A stretch of 64,000 nt of DNA from Nocardioides sp. LHD-245. Lineage in GTDB: Bacteria > Actinomycetota > Actinomycetes > Propionibacteriales > Nocardioidaceae. The stretch lies in the NCBI RefSeq assembly GCF_030929495.1, contig NZ_JAVFWN010000006.1, positions 186,001-250,000 of the forward strand. Reading direction: 5' to 3'. The notes below the pieces were generated by a model, which ran no database searches, had not been told where the DNA came from, and worked only from the letters and a program-made list of their open reading frames with translations. Positions 8,807 to 18,831 of this stretch are shown piece by piece. A program made the position numbers and the translations under genes. Every line of letters starts with the position of its first letter. Within the stretch, counting starts at the first letter, position 1.

Positions 8807-11722
8807 TCAGCTCCGGGGGATTTCCTTCATCTCGAAGGCCTCGACGATGTCGCCCTCCTTGATGTCCTGGAAGTTCTTGAGCACGAGACCGCACTCGAAG
8901 CCCTCCCGGACCTCCGCCGCGTCGTCCTTCTCCCGCTTGAGCGAGGCCAGGTCGAGGTTGTCGGCGATGACCGCACCGTCGCGGAGCACACGGACCTTCG
9001 CGTTGCGTCGGATGACGCCGTCGATGACCATGCAGCCCGCGATGTTGCCGATCTTGGACGAGCGGAAGATGGCGCGGATCTCGGCCTGGCCGAGGGTCTG
9101 CTCCTCGTACTCGGGCTTGAGCATGCCCTTGAGCGCGGCCTCGATCTCCTCGATCGCCTGGTAGATGACCGAGTAGTAGCGGATCTCGACGCCTTCCTTC
9201 TCGGCCATCTGACCCGCCTTGCCCTGCGGGCGGACGTTGAAGCCGATGATGATCGCGTCGGACGCCGCCGCCAGGTCGACGTTGGTCTCGGTGATCGCAC
9301 CGACACCGCGGTCGATGACCCGGAGGTTGACCTCCTCGCCCACGTCGATCTGCGCCAGCGCGTCCTCGAGGGCCTCGACCGAGCCGGACACATCGCCCTT
9401 GAGGATGAGGTTGAGCTCCTGGCTCTCGCCCTTCTCCATGGAGGCCATGAAGTCCTCGAGGGTACGACGCACGCGGCGCTTGGCCTGCAGGGCCGCCCGC
9501 TCGCGCGCCTCACGCTTCTCGGCGATCTGGCGTGCCATCCGGTCGTCCTCGACCACGAGGAAGTTCTGGCCGGCGCCCGGGACGGACGAGAGGCCGAGAA
9601 CCATCGCGGGCCGGGCCGGGTCGGCCTCGGTCAGCTCGTTGCCGTGCTCGTCGAGCATGGCGCGGACGCGACCGTGGGCCGGACCGGCGACGATCGAGTC
9701 GCCGACGCGCAGGGTGCCACGCTGGACCAGGACGGTCGCGACCGGACCGCGACCGCGGTCGAGGTGCGCCTCGATGACCAGACCCTGCGCGTCCTGCACC
9801 GGGTTGGCCCGCAGGTCGAGCGACGCGTCGGCGGTGAGCACGATCGCCTCGAGCAGCTTGTCGAGGTTGAGGCCGGCCTTGGCCGAGACGTCGACGAACA
9901 TCGCGTCGCCGCCGTACTCCTCGGGCACCAGGCCGTACTCGGAGAGCTGGCCGCGGACCTTGGTCGGGTCGGCGGTCTCCTTGTCGATCTTGTTGACCGC
10001 GACCACGATCGGCACGTTGGCCGCCTTGGCGTGGTTGAGCGCCTCGACCGTCTGCGGCATGACGCCGTCGTCGGCCGCGACCACCAGGACGGCGATGTCG
10101 GTCGCCTGCGCACCACGGGCACGCATCGAGGTGAACGCCTCGTGACCCGGGGTGTCGATGAAGGTGATCCGGCGGTCGTTGCCGTCGACCTCGGTGTGGA
10201 CCTGGTAGGCACCGATGTGCTGGGTGATGCCACCGGCCTCGCCGGCCACGACGTTGGCGTCGCGGAGCGCGTCGAGGAGCTTGGTCTTTCCGTGGTCGAC
10301 GTGACCCATGACGGTGACGACGGGCGGCCGGATGACCAGGTCCTCCTCACCGCCCTCGTCGGCGCCGAACTCGAGGTCGAAGGTCTCCAGCAGCTCGCGG
10401 TCCTCGTCCTCCGGGGAGACGACCTCGACGACGTAGTTGAGCTCGTCGCCGAGCAGCTCGAGGGTCTCGTCGCCCACCGACTGGGTGGCCGTGACCATCT
10501 CGCCGAGGTGGAAGAGCATCTGCACGAGCGACGCGGCGTCGACGCCGATCTTCTCGGCGAAGTCGGTCAGGGACGAGCCGCGTGCCAGGCGAACGGTCTC
10601 GCCGTTGCCCTTGCGGACCCGCATGCCGCCGATCGTCGGGGCCTCCATGGCCTCGAACTCCTGGCGACGCGCCCGCTTCGACTTGCGACCACGACGCGCC
10701 GGACCGCCGGGGCGACCGAAGGCACCCTGGGTCTGGCCACGCTGGCCGGGACGACCGCCGCCACCGGGACGACCGCCGCCACCGGGGCCGAAGCCACCGG
10801 GACCACGCCCGCCACCGGGAGCACCGGCACCCGCACCGGCGCCACCGCGCCCGGGCGCACCGGCACCGCCGCGACCGGGGCCACCCGGACCACGACCACC
10901 GGGACCGGGACGACCGGGGCCACCCGGGCCACGGCCACCGCCGGGACCGCCCTGACCGAACGAGCCGGCGGACTTGGGCATCATCGCCGGGTTGGGGCGC
11001 GGCATGCCGGGACGACCGCCGCCACCGGCACCGGCCGGCGGGCGCGGGCCGGCCGGACCGGCCTCGCCCTCACGCGGCGGCGGGGCGGGACGACGACCCA
11101 TGCCCTGGCTGGGCGCGAACGGGTTGTTGCCCGGACGGGGGGTGCCGCCGGGCTTGCCGACCGGGCGCGGAGCGGGAGCCGGCGCCTTCGGCGTCGGCGG
11201 CTTCGGCGCGGCGGGCTTGCCGGTCGGCGCGGGGGCGGCCGGGGCCTCCGGGGCCTCGGGAGCAGCCGGCGCCGCGGCCGCGGCGGGCTTCTCCTCGACC
11301 GCGGGCGCCTCGGGGGCGGCCGGGGCCTTGGCCGGGCCGGGCCGGGGGCCGGGACGGGGACCGCCCGGCTTGGCGGCAGGCGACTCGGCCACGGACGTCT
11401 CGGCGGCAGGCGTCTCGACGGCAGGGGCCGGCGCGACGGGAGCCGGCGCGGCAGCGGCGGCAGGGGCCTCGGGCGCGGCGGCGGCCTTCTTCGCCGGTGC
11501 CTGGGGAGCGGGCTTCGCCGCCTCGCCGGCGGCGTCGCCGGCAGGCTTCATCTTGGCGAGGAGCTCGGCTCCGTAGGTCGCCTCGAACTTCTTGACGGCA
11601 GGAAGCTCGATGCTCGAGGACGCAGTCTTGGCGAACTCTCCGATGTCACTCAGCATCTTGAGCGCATCGGCGCTCTTGATGCCGTACTGCTTCGCGAGTT
11701 CGGAAACTCGGGTCTTGGCCAC
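8807..11722 (-). CDS. infB: Translation initiation factor IF-2
   Basis: GTPase that places initiator tRNA on the 30S subunit and promotes subunit joining. The 971-residue protein has an N-terminal IF2_N helix domain ([20 protein letters not shown]), a low-complexity alanine/proline then glycine/arginine-rich linker (about residues 55-340), a second IF2_N module (about 360-420), the G domain with GHVDHGKT near 470-480, and C-terminal domains II-IV. The long linker is typical of high-GC actinobacteria. It lies 93 bp downstream of ylxR in the nusA operon. Confidence 0.98.
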   Translation of the reverse strand: MAKTRVSELAKQYGIKSADALKMLSDIGEFAKTASSSIELPAVKKFEATYGAELLAKMKPAGDAAGEAAKPAPQAPAKKAAAAPEAPAAAAAPAPVAPAPAVETPAAETSVAESPAAKPGGPRPGPRPGPAKAPAAPEAPAVEEKPAAAAAPAAPEAPEAPAAPAPTGKPAAPKPPTPKAPAPAPRPVGKPGGTPRPGNNPFAPSQGMGRRPAPPPREGEAGPAGPRPPAGAGGGGRPGMPRPNPAMMPKSAGSFGQGGPGGGRGPGGPGRPGPGGRGPGGPGRGGAGAPGRGGAGAGAGAPGGGRGPGGFGPGGGGRPGGGGRPGQRGQTQGAFGRPGGPARRGRKSKRARRQEFEAMEAPTIGGMRVRKGNGETVRLARGSSLTDFAEKIGVDAASLVQMLFHLGEMVTATQSVGDETLELLGDELNYVVEVVSPEDEDRELLETFDLEFGADEGGEEDLVIRPPVVTVMGHVDHGKTKLLDALRDANVVAGEAGGITQHIGAYQVHTEVDGNDRRITFIDTPGHEAFTSMRARGAQATDIAVLVVAADDGVMPQTVEALNHAKAANVPIVVAVNKIDKETADPTKVRGQLSEYGLVPEEYGGDAMFVDVSAKAGLNLDKLLEAIVLTADASLDLRANPVQDAQGLVIEAHLDRGRGPVATVLVQRGTLRVGDSIVAGPAHGRVRAMLDEHGNELTEADPARPAMVLGLSSVPGAGQNFLVVEDDRMARQIAEKREARERAALQAKRRVRRTLEDFMASMEKGESQELNLILKGDVSGSVEALEDALAQIDVGEEVNLRVIDRGVGAITETNVDLAAASDAIIIGFNVRPQGKAGQMAEKEGVEIRYYSVIYQAIEEIEAALKGMLKPEYEEQTLGQAEIRAIFRSSKIGNIAGCMVIDGVIRRNAKVRVLRDGAVIADNLDLASLKREKDDAAEVREGFECGLVLKNFQDIKEGDIVEAFEMKEIPRS

Positions 11723-11815
11723 GGTTCTCCTTCTGGCCCAGACCCGGGGTGGATCTCAGACCGTTGGTGGGTGGTGCAGAACGAACTGGCTCATCGCGAG
11801 GTACTCATCGAGTGC

Positions 11816-12187
11816 TCATGAGCTGTTGCTCCAGTCTCTGTCGGTCGGATCGGTCCGAGTCGCTGCTGCCTGGCTGGCGACGTACTCCCCCACCGGCACG
11901 CTGGACAGGCCACCCGCGCCCGGGGTGAACCGGAGCGCACGGGAGAAGGCCTTCCGCCGTACGGCGAGGTCGTAGCAGCCGGAGGTGGGGTGCAGGTGCG
12001 CTCCACGTCCCGGCGCGGTGCCGTCAGGATCGGGTACGACGACCGGGTGGCCGTCGGGGCCCGAGCCGGCGGTCACCCGCAACAACTCGCTTCTGGCGGC
12101 CCGCGCCCGGCATCCGATGCAGGTCCGGACGGGTCCCGGTCGGGGACGATCGTCAGGTCGCGCAGGGGAATTCAGTCGGCGTGCCAC
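11816..12187 (-). CDS. ylxR: YlxR-family RNA-binding protein (DUF448)
   Basis: Small nucleic-acid-associated protein normally encoded between nusA and infB, as here; linked to rnpB or nucleoid-associated functions in other bacteria. It has the family signature R-T-C-I-G-C-R near residue 22 and the GRGAHLHPTSGC loop near residue 60. The GTG at 12187 is chosen; a TTG one codon upstream is possible. The tail after about residue 95 is low in conservation and serine/threonine rich. Confidence 0.9.
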   Translation of the reverse strand: MARRLNSPARPDDRPRPGPVRTCIGCRARAARSELLRVTAGSGPDGHPVVVPDPDGTAPGRGAHLHPTSGCYDLAVRRKAFSRALRFTPGAGGLSSVPVGEYVASQAAATRTDPTDRDWSNSS

Positions 12188-12272
12188 CAAGAACCGACTC
12201 TACCGCCTGGGGTGTCGAGTTAACGAACCGGGAGGCGTCGGCACGCCGCCTCGGCGGCATCCACGCGGACCG

Positions 12273-13253
12273 TCAGCCGGCTGCGCCGGCCTCCTCGTCG
12301 GAGTGGATGTCGATGCGCCAGCCGGTCAGCCGCGCGGCGAGGCGGGCGTTCTGCCCCTCCTTGCCGATCGCGAGGGAGAGCTGGAAGTCCGGGACGACGA
12401 CCCGGGCCGAGCGGGCGGACTCGTCGACGACGGTCACCGACTGGACCTGCGCCGGCGACAGCGCGTTGGCGACCAGTTTCGCCGGCTCGTCGGACCAGTC
12501 GACGATGTCGATCTTCTCGCCGCCCAGCTCGGCCATCACGTTGCGGACCCGCTGACCCATCGGGCCGATGCAGGCGCCCTTGGCGTTGACGCCGGCGACG
12601 GTGGACTTGACCGCGATCTTGGTGCGGTGGCCGGCCTCGCGGGCGATCGCGGCGATCTCGACGGTGCCGTCGGCGATCTCCGGGACCTCGAGGGCGAACA
12701 GCTTCTTCACCAGACTGGGATGTGAGCGGGACAAGGTGACCTGCGGACCGCGCATGCCCTTGCGGACCGAGACCACGAGGCACTTGATCCGGGTGCCGTG
12801 CGCGTAGTCCTCGCCCGGAACCCGCTCGCTGGCGGGCAGATGTGCCTCGATCCGGCCCAGGTCGACGAGGACGTCGTCGGGGTTGCGTCCCTGCTGGATG
12901 ACGCCGGACATGATGTCGCCCTCCTTGCCGGAGAACTCGCCGAACTTGATCTCGTCCTCGGCGTCGCGCAGGCGCTGGAGCATGATCTGCTTGGCGGTCG
13001 TCGCGGCGATGCGGCCGAAGCCGTCGGGCGTGTCGTCGAACTCGCCGACCTTGGTGCCCTCGGCGTCGAGCTCCGCGGCCAGCACGGTCACGTGCCCGGT
13101 CTTGCGGTTCAGTTCGACCCGCGCCTGGGCGACCGAGCCCTCGGTCTTGTGGTACGCCGTGAGCAGCGCCTGCTCGATCGCCTCGACGAGGACGTCGAAC
13201 TTGATCTCCTTCTCGCGCTCCAGCGTCCGGAGGATGCTGAGGTCGATGTCCAT
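12273..13253 (-). CDS. nusA: Transcription termination/antitermination factor NusA
   Basis: Elongation factor binding RNA polymerase and nascent RNA. The 326-residue protein has the N-terminal RNAP-binding domain ([15 protein letters not shown]), an S1 domain (about 125-190), and two KH modules with [14 protein letters not shown] near 225 and [17 protein letters not shown] near 295. It lacks the C-terminal acidic repeats of E. coli NusA, the normal actinobacterial form. The start codon shares one base with the rimP stop. Confidence 0.97.
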   Translation of the reverse strand: MDIDLSILRTLEREKEIKFDVLVEAIEQALLTAYHKTEGSVAQARVELNRKTGHVTVLAAELDAEGTKVGEFDDTPDGFGRIAATTAKQIMLQRLRDAEDEIKFGEFSGKEGDIMSGVIQQGRNPDDVLVDLGRIEAHLPASERVPGEDYAHGTRIKCLVVSVRKGMRGPQVTLSRSHPSLVKKLFALEVPEIADGTVEIAAIAREAGHRTKIAVKSTVAGVNAKGACIGPMGQRVRNVMAELGGEKIDIVDWSDEPAKLVANALSPAQVQSVTVVDESARSARVVVPDFQLSLAIGKEGQNARLAARLTGWRIDIHSDEEAGAAG

Positions 13254-13768
13254 CAGTCGGCGTCCTTGTCAGTCGTGTCTTTGCGGTTGAACTCGATCTG
13301 CACCAGCGCCTTGCCCAGGTCCCCGTAGGAGACCCGGCGCTCGGCGCCGGCCACCTCCAGCACCACGCCGTCGTCGTCGGACGCGCCGATCCGGCCGGTG
13401 ACCGTCTCGTCGTCGGCGAGCGCCACCTTGACCAGCCGGCCTTCGTTGCGCCGCCAGTGACGCGGCAGTGTCAGCGGTCGGTCGACGCCACGGGAGGTGA
13501 CCTCCAGCGTGTAGGGCAGCTCGCCGAGAGCCTTGGCGGCGCCGGCCGGGCCGTCGTCCTCCAGGACCCGGTCGATCACCTTGGTGGCGGCGGCGACGTC
13601 GTCGAGCGTGAGCCCGCCGTCGGTGTCGACGGCGATCCGGAGCACGCGGCGCTTCCCCGCCGGGGTGAGCTCGACGGCCTCCAGGTCGAGGCCGAGCTCG
13701 GCGAGAGGAGCGACGAGGACGTGCTCGATCCGCTCTGCTGTCGCTCCCTGAGCGGAATGAGTACCCAT
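13253..13768 (-). CDS. rimP: Ribosome maturation factor RimP
   Basis: 30S assembly factor, first gene of the rimP-nusA-ylxR-infB-rbfA-truB-ribF operon. The 171-residue product carries the family core LELTSPGxxRPL in the form [18 protein letters not shown] near residues 90-105. I use the ATG at 13768; the open frame continues 30 codons upstream, but that stretch has no family similarity and would run into the divergent lipoprotein gene. The 71-bp gap to that gene must hold both divergent promoters. Confidence 0.95.
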   Translation of the reverse strand: MGTHSAQGATAERIEHVLVAPLAELGLDLEAVELTPAGKRRVLRIAVDTDGGLTLDDVAAATKVIDRVLEDDGPAGAAKALGELPYTLEVTSRGVDRPLTLPRHWRRNEGRLVKVALADDETVTGRIGASDDDGVVLEVAGAERRVSYGDLGKALVQIEFNRKDTTDKDAD

Positions 13769-13839
13769 GGCGGGAGTCCTCCCCGTGTCCTGTTGTGGCT
13801 GTGCGGGTCCCACCCTACCCGTCGATATAGGGTCACCGC

Positions 13840-14352
13840 GTGCCCGACAGTCCCCCACCCGTCTCGCGGCGCCTGGTCCTCGCCGGCGGGATCGGCGGCG
13901 CGACGCTGGCCCTCACGGGCTGCGACCTGATCGACGACGTGCTCGGCGGCCCGGACGACACCGGCGCCCCGGGCGTGTCGGGCGCCGTCACGCCGACCGC
14001 CCCCGCCGCGGACGCCGACAGCAGCCTCGTCGGGGACACCGTCGAGGCCATCTCGACCACCGGCGCGCTGGCGGCCGCCGTCGCCGCGGGCTTCCCCGCT
14101 CTGGCCAGGCGCGGCGCCCGGCTGGCCCGGATCCACGACGCCCACGCGGCCGAGCTGGGCGGCGCCGTCACCGCCGCCGCGCCCGCGGTCCCGGGCGACC
14201 CGAAGCAGGCCTGGGCCACCCTGCTCGCGGCGGAGGCCGAGCTGCAGCAGCGGCTGGTCGCGGCAGCCCAGCAGGCTCACAGCGGCGCCCTCGCCCAGGT
14301 GCTGGCCGCCATGGCGGCGGCCCTGGCCCAGCAGCAGGCGGTCCTCGCATGA
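13840..14352 (+). CDS. Tat-exported lipoprotein, partner of the ferritin-like protein
   Basis: A 170-residue protein starting with GTG. The N-terminus carries a twin-arginine signal (SRRLVLAGG, residues 9-17) and a lipobox ending LTGC at about residue 28, so it should be a Tat-exported, lipid-anchored protein. The mature part is alanine-rich and helical, with regularly spaced acidic, histidine and glutamine residues between about 75 and 165. It overlaps the next gene by four bases (ATGA). I know no specific function; position suggests a membrane-tethered companion of the downstream four-helix protein. A TATAGG element lies 7 bases upstream of the start. Confidence 0.75.
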   Translation: MPDSPPPVSRRLVLAGGIGGATLALTGCDLIDDVLGGPDDTGAPGVSGAVTPTAPAADADSSLVGDTVEAISTTGALAAAVAAGFPALARRGARLARIHDAHAAELGGAVTAAAPAVPGDPKQAWATLLAAEAELQQRLVAAAQQAHSGALAQVLAAMAAALAQQQAVLA

Positions 14353-14816
14353 GCACCACCCCCGTCGCGCCGTCCCCCGGCACGGTCCCCGACGAGACCG
14401 ACGCCGCGGTCGCCGCGCTCCAGACCACGTTGGCCGCCGAGCACGCCGCCGTCTTCGTGTACGGCGCCCTGGGTGCCCAGACCTCGGAGTCCGGCAGCCC
14501 GGACCTCTACACGGCGCTCACCGCGGCGTACGCGGTGCACCGCACGCGGCGCGACGACCTGATGGCCAGGCTGCATGCGGCCGACGCGGAGCCGGTCGCG
14601 GCCGAGCCCGGCTACGCCCTGCCCGCGGAGCTCGGTACGCCGGGCGCGGTCACCGCCCGCGCGCGCGAGCTCGAGGAGGCCGCCGCCGCGACCTACGCCT
14701 ACCTCGTGGCCAGCACGGTCGACGACGCGCGCGCCTGGGCGATCCAGGCACTCCTCGATGCCGCGGTGCGTGGCCTGGGCTTCGGCGCCCGGCCGGATCG
14801 CCTGCCCGGTCTCTGA
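14349..14816 (+). CDS. Ferritin-like domain protein (DUF4439-type)
   Basis: A 155-residue, all-helical protein. It shows the ferritin-like pattern of glutamate/histidine pairs: AEHAAVFVYG near 30-39, HRTRRDDL near 65-72 and an EEAAAATYAY helix near 108-118. DUF4439 proteins often occur next to rimP in actinobacteria. No export signal is present, unlike its coupled upstream neighbour. Whether it binds iron is unknown because the full diiron E/ExxH set is not obvious. Confidence 0.8.
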   Translation: MSTTPVAPSPGTVPDETDAAVAALQTTLAAEHAAVFVYGALGAQTSESGSPDLYTALTAAYAVHRTRRDDLMARLHAADAEPVAAEPGYALPAELGTPGAVTARARELEEAAAATYAYLVASTVDDARAWAIQALLDAAVRGLGFGARPDRLPGL

Positions 14817-15119
14817 CCCGACCCGCTCGCGCCAGGGCGAGCAGCGCGGCGCGCGCCCCAAAAACAAGCAGCGGTTCGCGACCTCCGACATCCGGGGAAC
14901 TCCCGAGACGTCCCCCGAAGCCGGGGTCGCGAACCGCTGATGACCGGGGACAACGGTCATCGACGACGGGAGAGGTGGGGCTCGCCGATCGCCGTGTGCA
15001 CAATCATGCAACAGAACGCGTCGGGGAGCCCGTCATCGCGATCCTCATAAATGTGCACTGCACAAACCTGCAGATCAGGGAGCCCTCACCTGAGCGTGGA
15101 CCGGACGGCTCCGGGCGGT
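14817..15119. other. Convergent intergenic region with hairpin and orphan palindromes
   Basis: This 303-bp gap between convergent genes has no convincing gene. It holds a perfect 15-bp inverted repeat (14869-14883 with 14925-14939; arm CAGCGGTTCGCGACC) with an inner CGGGG/CCCCG stem, a shorter TGACCG/CGGTCA hairpin at 14940-14959, and two operator-like palindromes, TGTGCACA (14995-15002) and TGTGCA-C-TGCACA (15052-15064). The large hairpin is suitably placed as a bidirectional terminator. The palindromes have no gene downstream. Confidence 0.7.
14869..14939. terminator. Probable bidirectional terminator hairpin
   Basis: Perfect 15-bp arms at 14869-14883 and 14925-14939 enclose 41 bp that fold further (CGGGG at 14893-14897 with CCCCG at 14913-14917). 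It lies about 50 bp after the ferritin-like gene and about 180 bp after the convergent HAD gene. No T-tract follows, as is common for actinobacterial terminators. Confidence 0.6.
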
Positions 15120-15830
15120 TCAGCGCCAGGGGGCGAGCAGCCCCGGCAGGTCGGCGAGCCGGCGGGCGACAGCGTCCGGCTCCCCCTCGGTGTGGCCGAT
15201 CTGCTCGGCCGGAATGGCACTGTGCGGCACGTGGACCGCCCGCATCCCGGCGTTCTGCGCACCCCAGACGTCGTCGAAGAGCCGATCGCCGACGTACACG
15301 CAGGTCGCCGGGTCGCTCACGCCGACGGCGGCCATCGCGGCGCGGAACGCGTCGGGCGACGGCTTCGTCCAGGGGATCTCGCTGGTGTAGACGTCCCCGT
15401 CGATCAACTCGAGGACGCCGTCGCGCTCGAAGAACCCGCGGTGCCAGGCGCGCGGCCAGATCGTGTTCGAGAGCACGCCGACCTTGATCCCCTCACCGCG
15501 CAACCAGGCGAACAGCGGGGCGACCTCGGGGTCGGTGAGCGTGTGCGGCTCCCAGAACCCGTAGTAGGCGTCGAGCAGGTCGGGGTCGTGGTCGAGGCCG
15601 GCCGCGTCGAACAGGTCGGCGATCGTCGCGCTCTGCTGGTGGTCGCGGCTGCGCCCCCAGATCGCGCTGCCGGCCTCGTGCAGACGGGCGGCGTGGGCAT
15701 GGTGGTCGTCGGAGGTGTCCGGCGTGGTCAGCACAGCCTGGGCGAGGGCGAGCGACTCCGCGTGGAAGTCGATGTCGTGCCAGGCGGTCAGCGTGCCGCC
15801 CCAGTCGAAGATGACCGCCTCGATCCCCAT
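15120..15830 (-). CDS. HAD-superfamily hydrolase
   Basis: A 236-residue haloacid-dehalogenase-fold phosphatase. Motif I is FDWGGTLTAW (nucleophile region residues 8-17; a DxG form, D-W-G-G-T, replaces the usual DxDGT), motif II is V-L-S-N-T near 120, the motif III lysine lies around PWTKPSPDAF near 155, and motif IV is YVGDRLFDDVWGA near 180. The helical cap domain lies between motifs I and II. The third residue of motif I is glycine, not aspartate, as in a subset of HAD enzymes. Substrate unknown. It is 68 bp downstream of proS. Confidence 0.88.
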   Translation of the reverse strand: MGIEAVIFDWGGTLTAWHDIDFHAESLALAQAVLTTPDTSDDHHAHAARLHEAGSAIWGRSRDHQQSATIADLFDAAGLDHDPDLLDAYYGFWEPHTLTDPEVAPLFAWLRGEGIKVGVLSNTIWPRAWHRGFFERDGVLELIDGDVYTSEIPWTKPSPDAFRAAMAAVGVSDPATCVYVGDRLFDDVWGAQNAGMRAVHVPHSAIPAEQIGHTEGEPDAVARRLADLPGLLAPWR

Positions 15831-15898
15831 GGGCGAAACCCTAGAACACCGATCCCGGACCAGGTCGTTGCTCTCGACCGGTCCGGGCACGGCGGCCC

Positions 15899-17680
15899 TC
15901 AGCCGCGGACGATGCCCACGAGCGCGTCGACGGCGCCGGCGAGGGCGACCTCGTGGCGCTCGCCGGTGCGGCGGTCCTTGATCTCGACCACCCGGTTGTC
16001 GGGGTCGGCCACGCCGCGGCCGACCGTGACGATGGTCGGCACGCCGATCAGCTCGGCGTCCTTGAACTTCACCCCGGGGCTGATCTTGCCCGCGCGGTCG
16101 TCGTAGAGGACCTCGAGACCGGCCGCGACGAGACCGGCGACGAGCTCCTCGGCGGCGGCGAACACCGCCTCCTCCTTGCCCGCGGCGACGACGTGGACGT
16201 CGGCCGGGGCGACGTGGCGCGGCCAGCACAGGCCGATCTCGTCGAGGGTGTCCTCGGCGATCGCGGCCACAGCGCGGGTGACACCGACGCCGTAGGAGCC
16301 CATGGTCACGGTGACCAGCTTGCCGTTCTCGTCGAGGACCTTGAGGTCGAGCGCCTCGGCGTACTTGCGTCCCAGCTGGAAGACGTGGCCCATCTCGATG
16401 CCGCGCGCGGACTCGAGGGTGCCGTCCTCGCAGTTGGGGCAGGCGTCGCCGTCGCGGACCTCGGCGGCCTCGATGGTGCCGTCGGCCGTGAAGTCGCGAC
16501 CGGCCACCAGGTCGATCACGTGGGAGCCGGCGACGTCGGCGCCGGTCACCCAGCGGGTGCCCTCGGCGACGCGCGGGTCGACGAGGTAGCGGATGCCGGA
16601 GGCGCCCTCCTCCCCCAGCACGCCGGGGCCGATGTAGCCCTTGACCAGCGCGGGGTGCTTCGCGAACGTAGCCTCGTCCATCGGCTCGACCTCGATCGGC
16701 TCGAGCTGGCCCTCGAGCCGCTTCTGGTCGACCTCGCGGTCACCGGGCAGGCCGATGGCGAGCGGCTCGCGGGTGCCGTCGGGGTGCTTGAGCAGGACGA
16801 GCACGTTCTTGAGCGTGTCGCCCGCAGCCCAGGGCCGGTCCGCACGCGGGAAGGCGGCGTTGAGGTGGTCGACGAGGGTGTCGATGGTCGGGGTGTCGGG
16901 CGTCGCCTCGGCATGGGCGGGCGGCGCGTCGCCCCATCCGTTCGCCTCCGTCGCCACGGCGACGGGCGGTCGGACCTTGACCGCCTCGACGTTGGCGGCG
17001 TAGTCGCAGCGCGTGCAGCGCACGTAGGTGTCCTCGCCGACGTCGGCCTTGGCGAGGAACTCCTCCGACTTCGAGCCGCCCATCGCACCGGCGGTGGCGC
17101 GGACGATCGCGTAGTCGAAGCCGAGCCGGTCGAAGATCCGGACGTAGGCGTCACGGTGGCGCTGGTACGACGCGTCGAGGCCGGCGTCCGTGACGTCGAA
17201 GGAGTACGAGTCCTTCATCGTGAACTCGCGCCCGCGCAGCAGCCCGGCGCGCGGACGCGCCTCGTCGCGGTACTTCGTCTGGATCTGGTAGAGGCTGAGG
17301 GGCAGGTCCTTGTAGGAGCTGTACATGTCCTTCACCAGGAGGGTGAACATCTCCTCGTGGGTGGGACCGAGCAGGTAGTCGCCACCCTTGCGGTCCTGCA
17401 TCCGGAAGATGTTGTCGCCGTACTCGGTCCAGCGGTTGGTCGCCTCGTAGGGCTCACGCGGCAGGAGCGCGGGGAAGGACACCTCCTGCGCGCCGATCGC
17501 GTTCATCTCGTCGCGGATGATGCCCTCGATCTTGCGCAGCACGGCGAGGCCGAGCGGCAGCCAGGTGTAGATGCCCGGCGCGGCGCGGCGGATGTAGCCC
17601 GCGCGCACGAGCAGCCGGTGGCTCGCAACCTCCGCGTCGGCGGGGTCCTCGCGCAGGGTCCGAACGAACAGGGTCGACAT
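15899..17680 (-). CDS. proS: Prolyl-tRNA synthetase (bacterial type, with editing insertion)
   Basis: Class II aminoacyl-tRNA synthetase charging tRNA(Pro). The 593-residue protein has the class II motif 2 region [20 protein letters not shown] near 140-160, the INS editing domain (about 225-385, including [10 protein letters not shown]) and a C-terminal anticodon-binding domain. The ATG at 17680 gives [20 protein letters not shown], the family N-terminus; the 55-codon upstream extension lacks similarity. The short editing domain identifies the bacterial-type enzyme. Confidence 0.97.
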   Translation of the reverse strand: MSTLFVRTLREDPADAEVASHRLLVRAGYIRRAAPGIYTWLPLGLAVLRKIEGIIRDEMNAIGAQEVSFPALLPREPYEATNRWTEYGDNIFRMQDRKGGDYLLGPTHEEMFTLLVKDMYSSYKDLPLSLYQIQTKYRDEARPRAGLLRGREFTMKDSYSFDVTDAGLDASYQRHRDAYVRIFDRLGFDYAIVRATAGAMGGSKSEEFLAKADVGEDTYVRCTRCDYAANVEAVKVRPPVAVATEANGWGDAPPAHAEATPDTPTIDTLVDHLNAAFPRADRPWAAGDTLKNVLVLLKHPDGTREPLAIGLPGDREVDQKRLEGQLEPIEVEPMDEATFAKHPALVKGYIGPGVLGEEGASGIRYLVDPRVAEGTRWVTGADVAGSHVIDLVAGRDFTADGTIEAAEVRDGDACPNCEDGTLESARGIEMGHVFQLGRKYAEALDLKVLDENGKLVTVTMGSYGVGVTRAVAAIAEDTLDEIGLCWPRHVAPADVHVVAAGKEEAVFAAAEELVAGLVAAGLEVLYDDRAGKISPGVKFKDAELIGVPTIVTVGRGVADPDNRVVEIKDRRTGERHEVALAGAVDALVGIVRG

Positions 17681-17877
17681 CCGCAGCAGCTTCGGGGTCC
17701 CCGCGGAGAGCGGAGCGAAGCGAGCACTTCCGTGGGGTGAACTCACGGGCCGAAGCCTACGGCGCGCCGGGTCGGCACACGAACCGGTATCCGCGCCCGC
17801 GACCCGGGCGGTTCGGACGGGCCCTTCCGCAGGCGATACCGACATGCGAGGAGACCGTCACCTGTCGATGGCGACGG

Positions 17878-18813
17878 TCACCGCGGTCCTGTCGCGGGCC
17901 GTCTGAGCAGCAGCGCCCGGCTGTCATCCGGATCGGCCGCCGCGGGCCCGAGGAAGGGCGCGAGTGCCTGCGCGATCGCCTCCATGCGCGTCCACAGGCG
18001 TGGCGATCCCGTCGGCCAGTGACCGCCTCCGCGCAGCACGAACAGCTCGTCGCCGACGATCTCGACCTGGCTCGAGCGCCCCAGTTCGAGGACCCGGTCG
18101 ACGACGCCGCTCTCCAGCAGACGGCCCAGGAGCGGGTACGCCGCCTTCGTCGACCAGATCCGCGTGCCCGCCGGGCCGTCGATCGGCTCCACGTCCTGCA
18201 GCGCCTTGACCCGCACCGGCATCGCACGCCCGACGAGGGTCCGTGGGTAGGACTCGCGCAGGCGGAACACGGCGTACCCGGCGTCGTACCCCCACGACTC
18301 GCCGATGCCGTCATCCCAGGTCTCCTCGTAGCTGGCGAGGACGAAGCCGCACGGACCGGGCACCTCGACGCGGTCGAGGTGACGACGCCGCCGCGCGGAG
18401 CCGAAGATGTGGGCCGCAGGCCGCGGCACCGACGCCTCGGGCTCATAGCGAAGTCCGTTGCGGCGCGCGAACTCGACGAGACGCAGCCGGCCGCGGGCCC
18501 GAGGTCCCCAGAACTCGTGACGCTGCCAGCCCAGCAGCGTGACGGCGACGACAGCGACGCCGCCGCACCACAGGGCGGACCAGGTGACCGACCGGACCCC
18601 GGCCCCTTCAGCGGCGAGCAGTGCCACCGGCATCGCGGCCATCGAAACGACGACCATCACCGCTGCCGCCGGATACGCCCACTGTCGCCACCAGCGCGCA
18701 CCGGCCAGATCCGCCCCGTGGGTGCCGGCCACCGCCTCGGCCCGGAACCGCCGCCACCGCGCGCGGTCCGGGGTCCGGCTCAGCGGCGTCGTGTCGAGGC
18801 TCTCGAGATCCAC
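17878..18813 (-). CDS. Hypothetical membrane-anchored protein
   Basis: A 311-residue protein with two hydrophobic helices close together (about 47-69 and 80-97) after a charged N-terminus, then a soluble C-terminal domain of about 215 residues rich in arginine, aspartate and tryptophan. The soluble part faces the same side as the N-terminus if both helices cross. No motif is recognised. It lies 18 bp downstream of the acetyltransferase gene and 197 bp upstream of proS, so it may be cotranscribed with ispG and the acetyltransferase. Confidence 0.7.
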   Translation of the reverse strand: MDLESLDTTPLSRTPDRARWRRFRAEAVAGTHGADLAGARWWRQWAYPAAAVMVVVSMAAMPVALLAAEGAGVRSVTWSALWCGGVAVVAVTLLGWQRHEFWGPRARGRLRLVEFARRNGLRYEPEASVPRPAAHIFGSARRRRHLDRVEVPGPCGFVLASYEETWDDGIGESWGYDAGYAVFRLRESYPRTLVGRAMPVRVKALQDVEPIDGPAGTRIWSTKAAYPLLGRLLESGVVDRVLELGRSSQVEIVGDELFVLRGGGHWPTGSPRLWTRMEAIAQALAPFLGPAAADPDDSRALLLRRPATGPR

Positions 18814-18831
18814 GTCGGCGCTCCTCGTGCG

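Noticed and set aside
9644..11821. Long open frame (about 725 codons) antisense to infB
   Set aside because: Low-complexity product opposite a certain IF-2 gene; long antisense frames are expected at about 72% GC.
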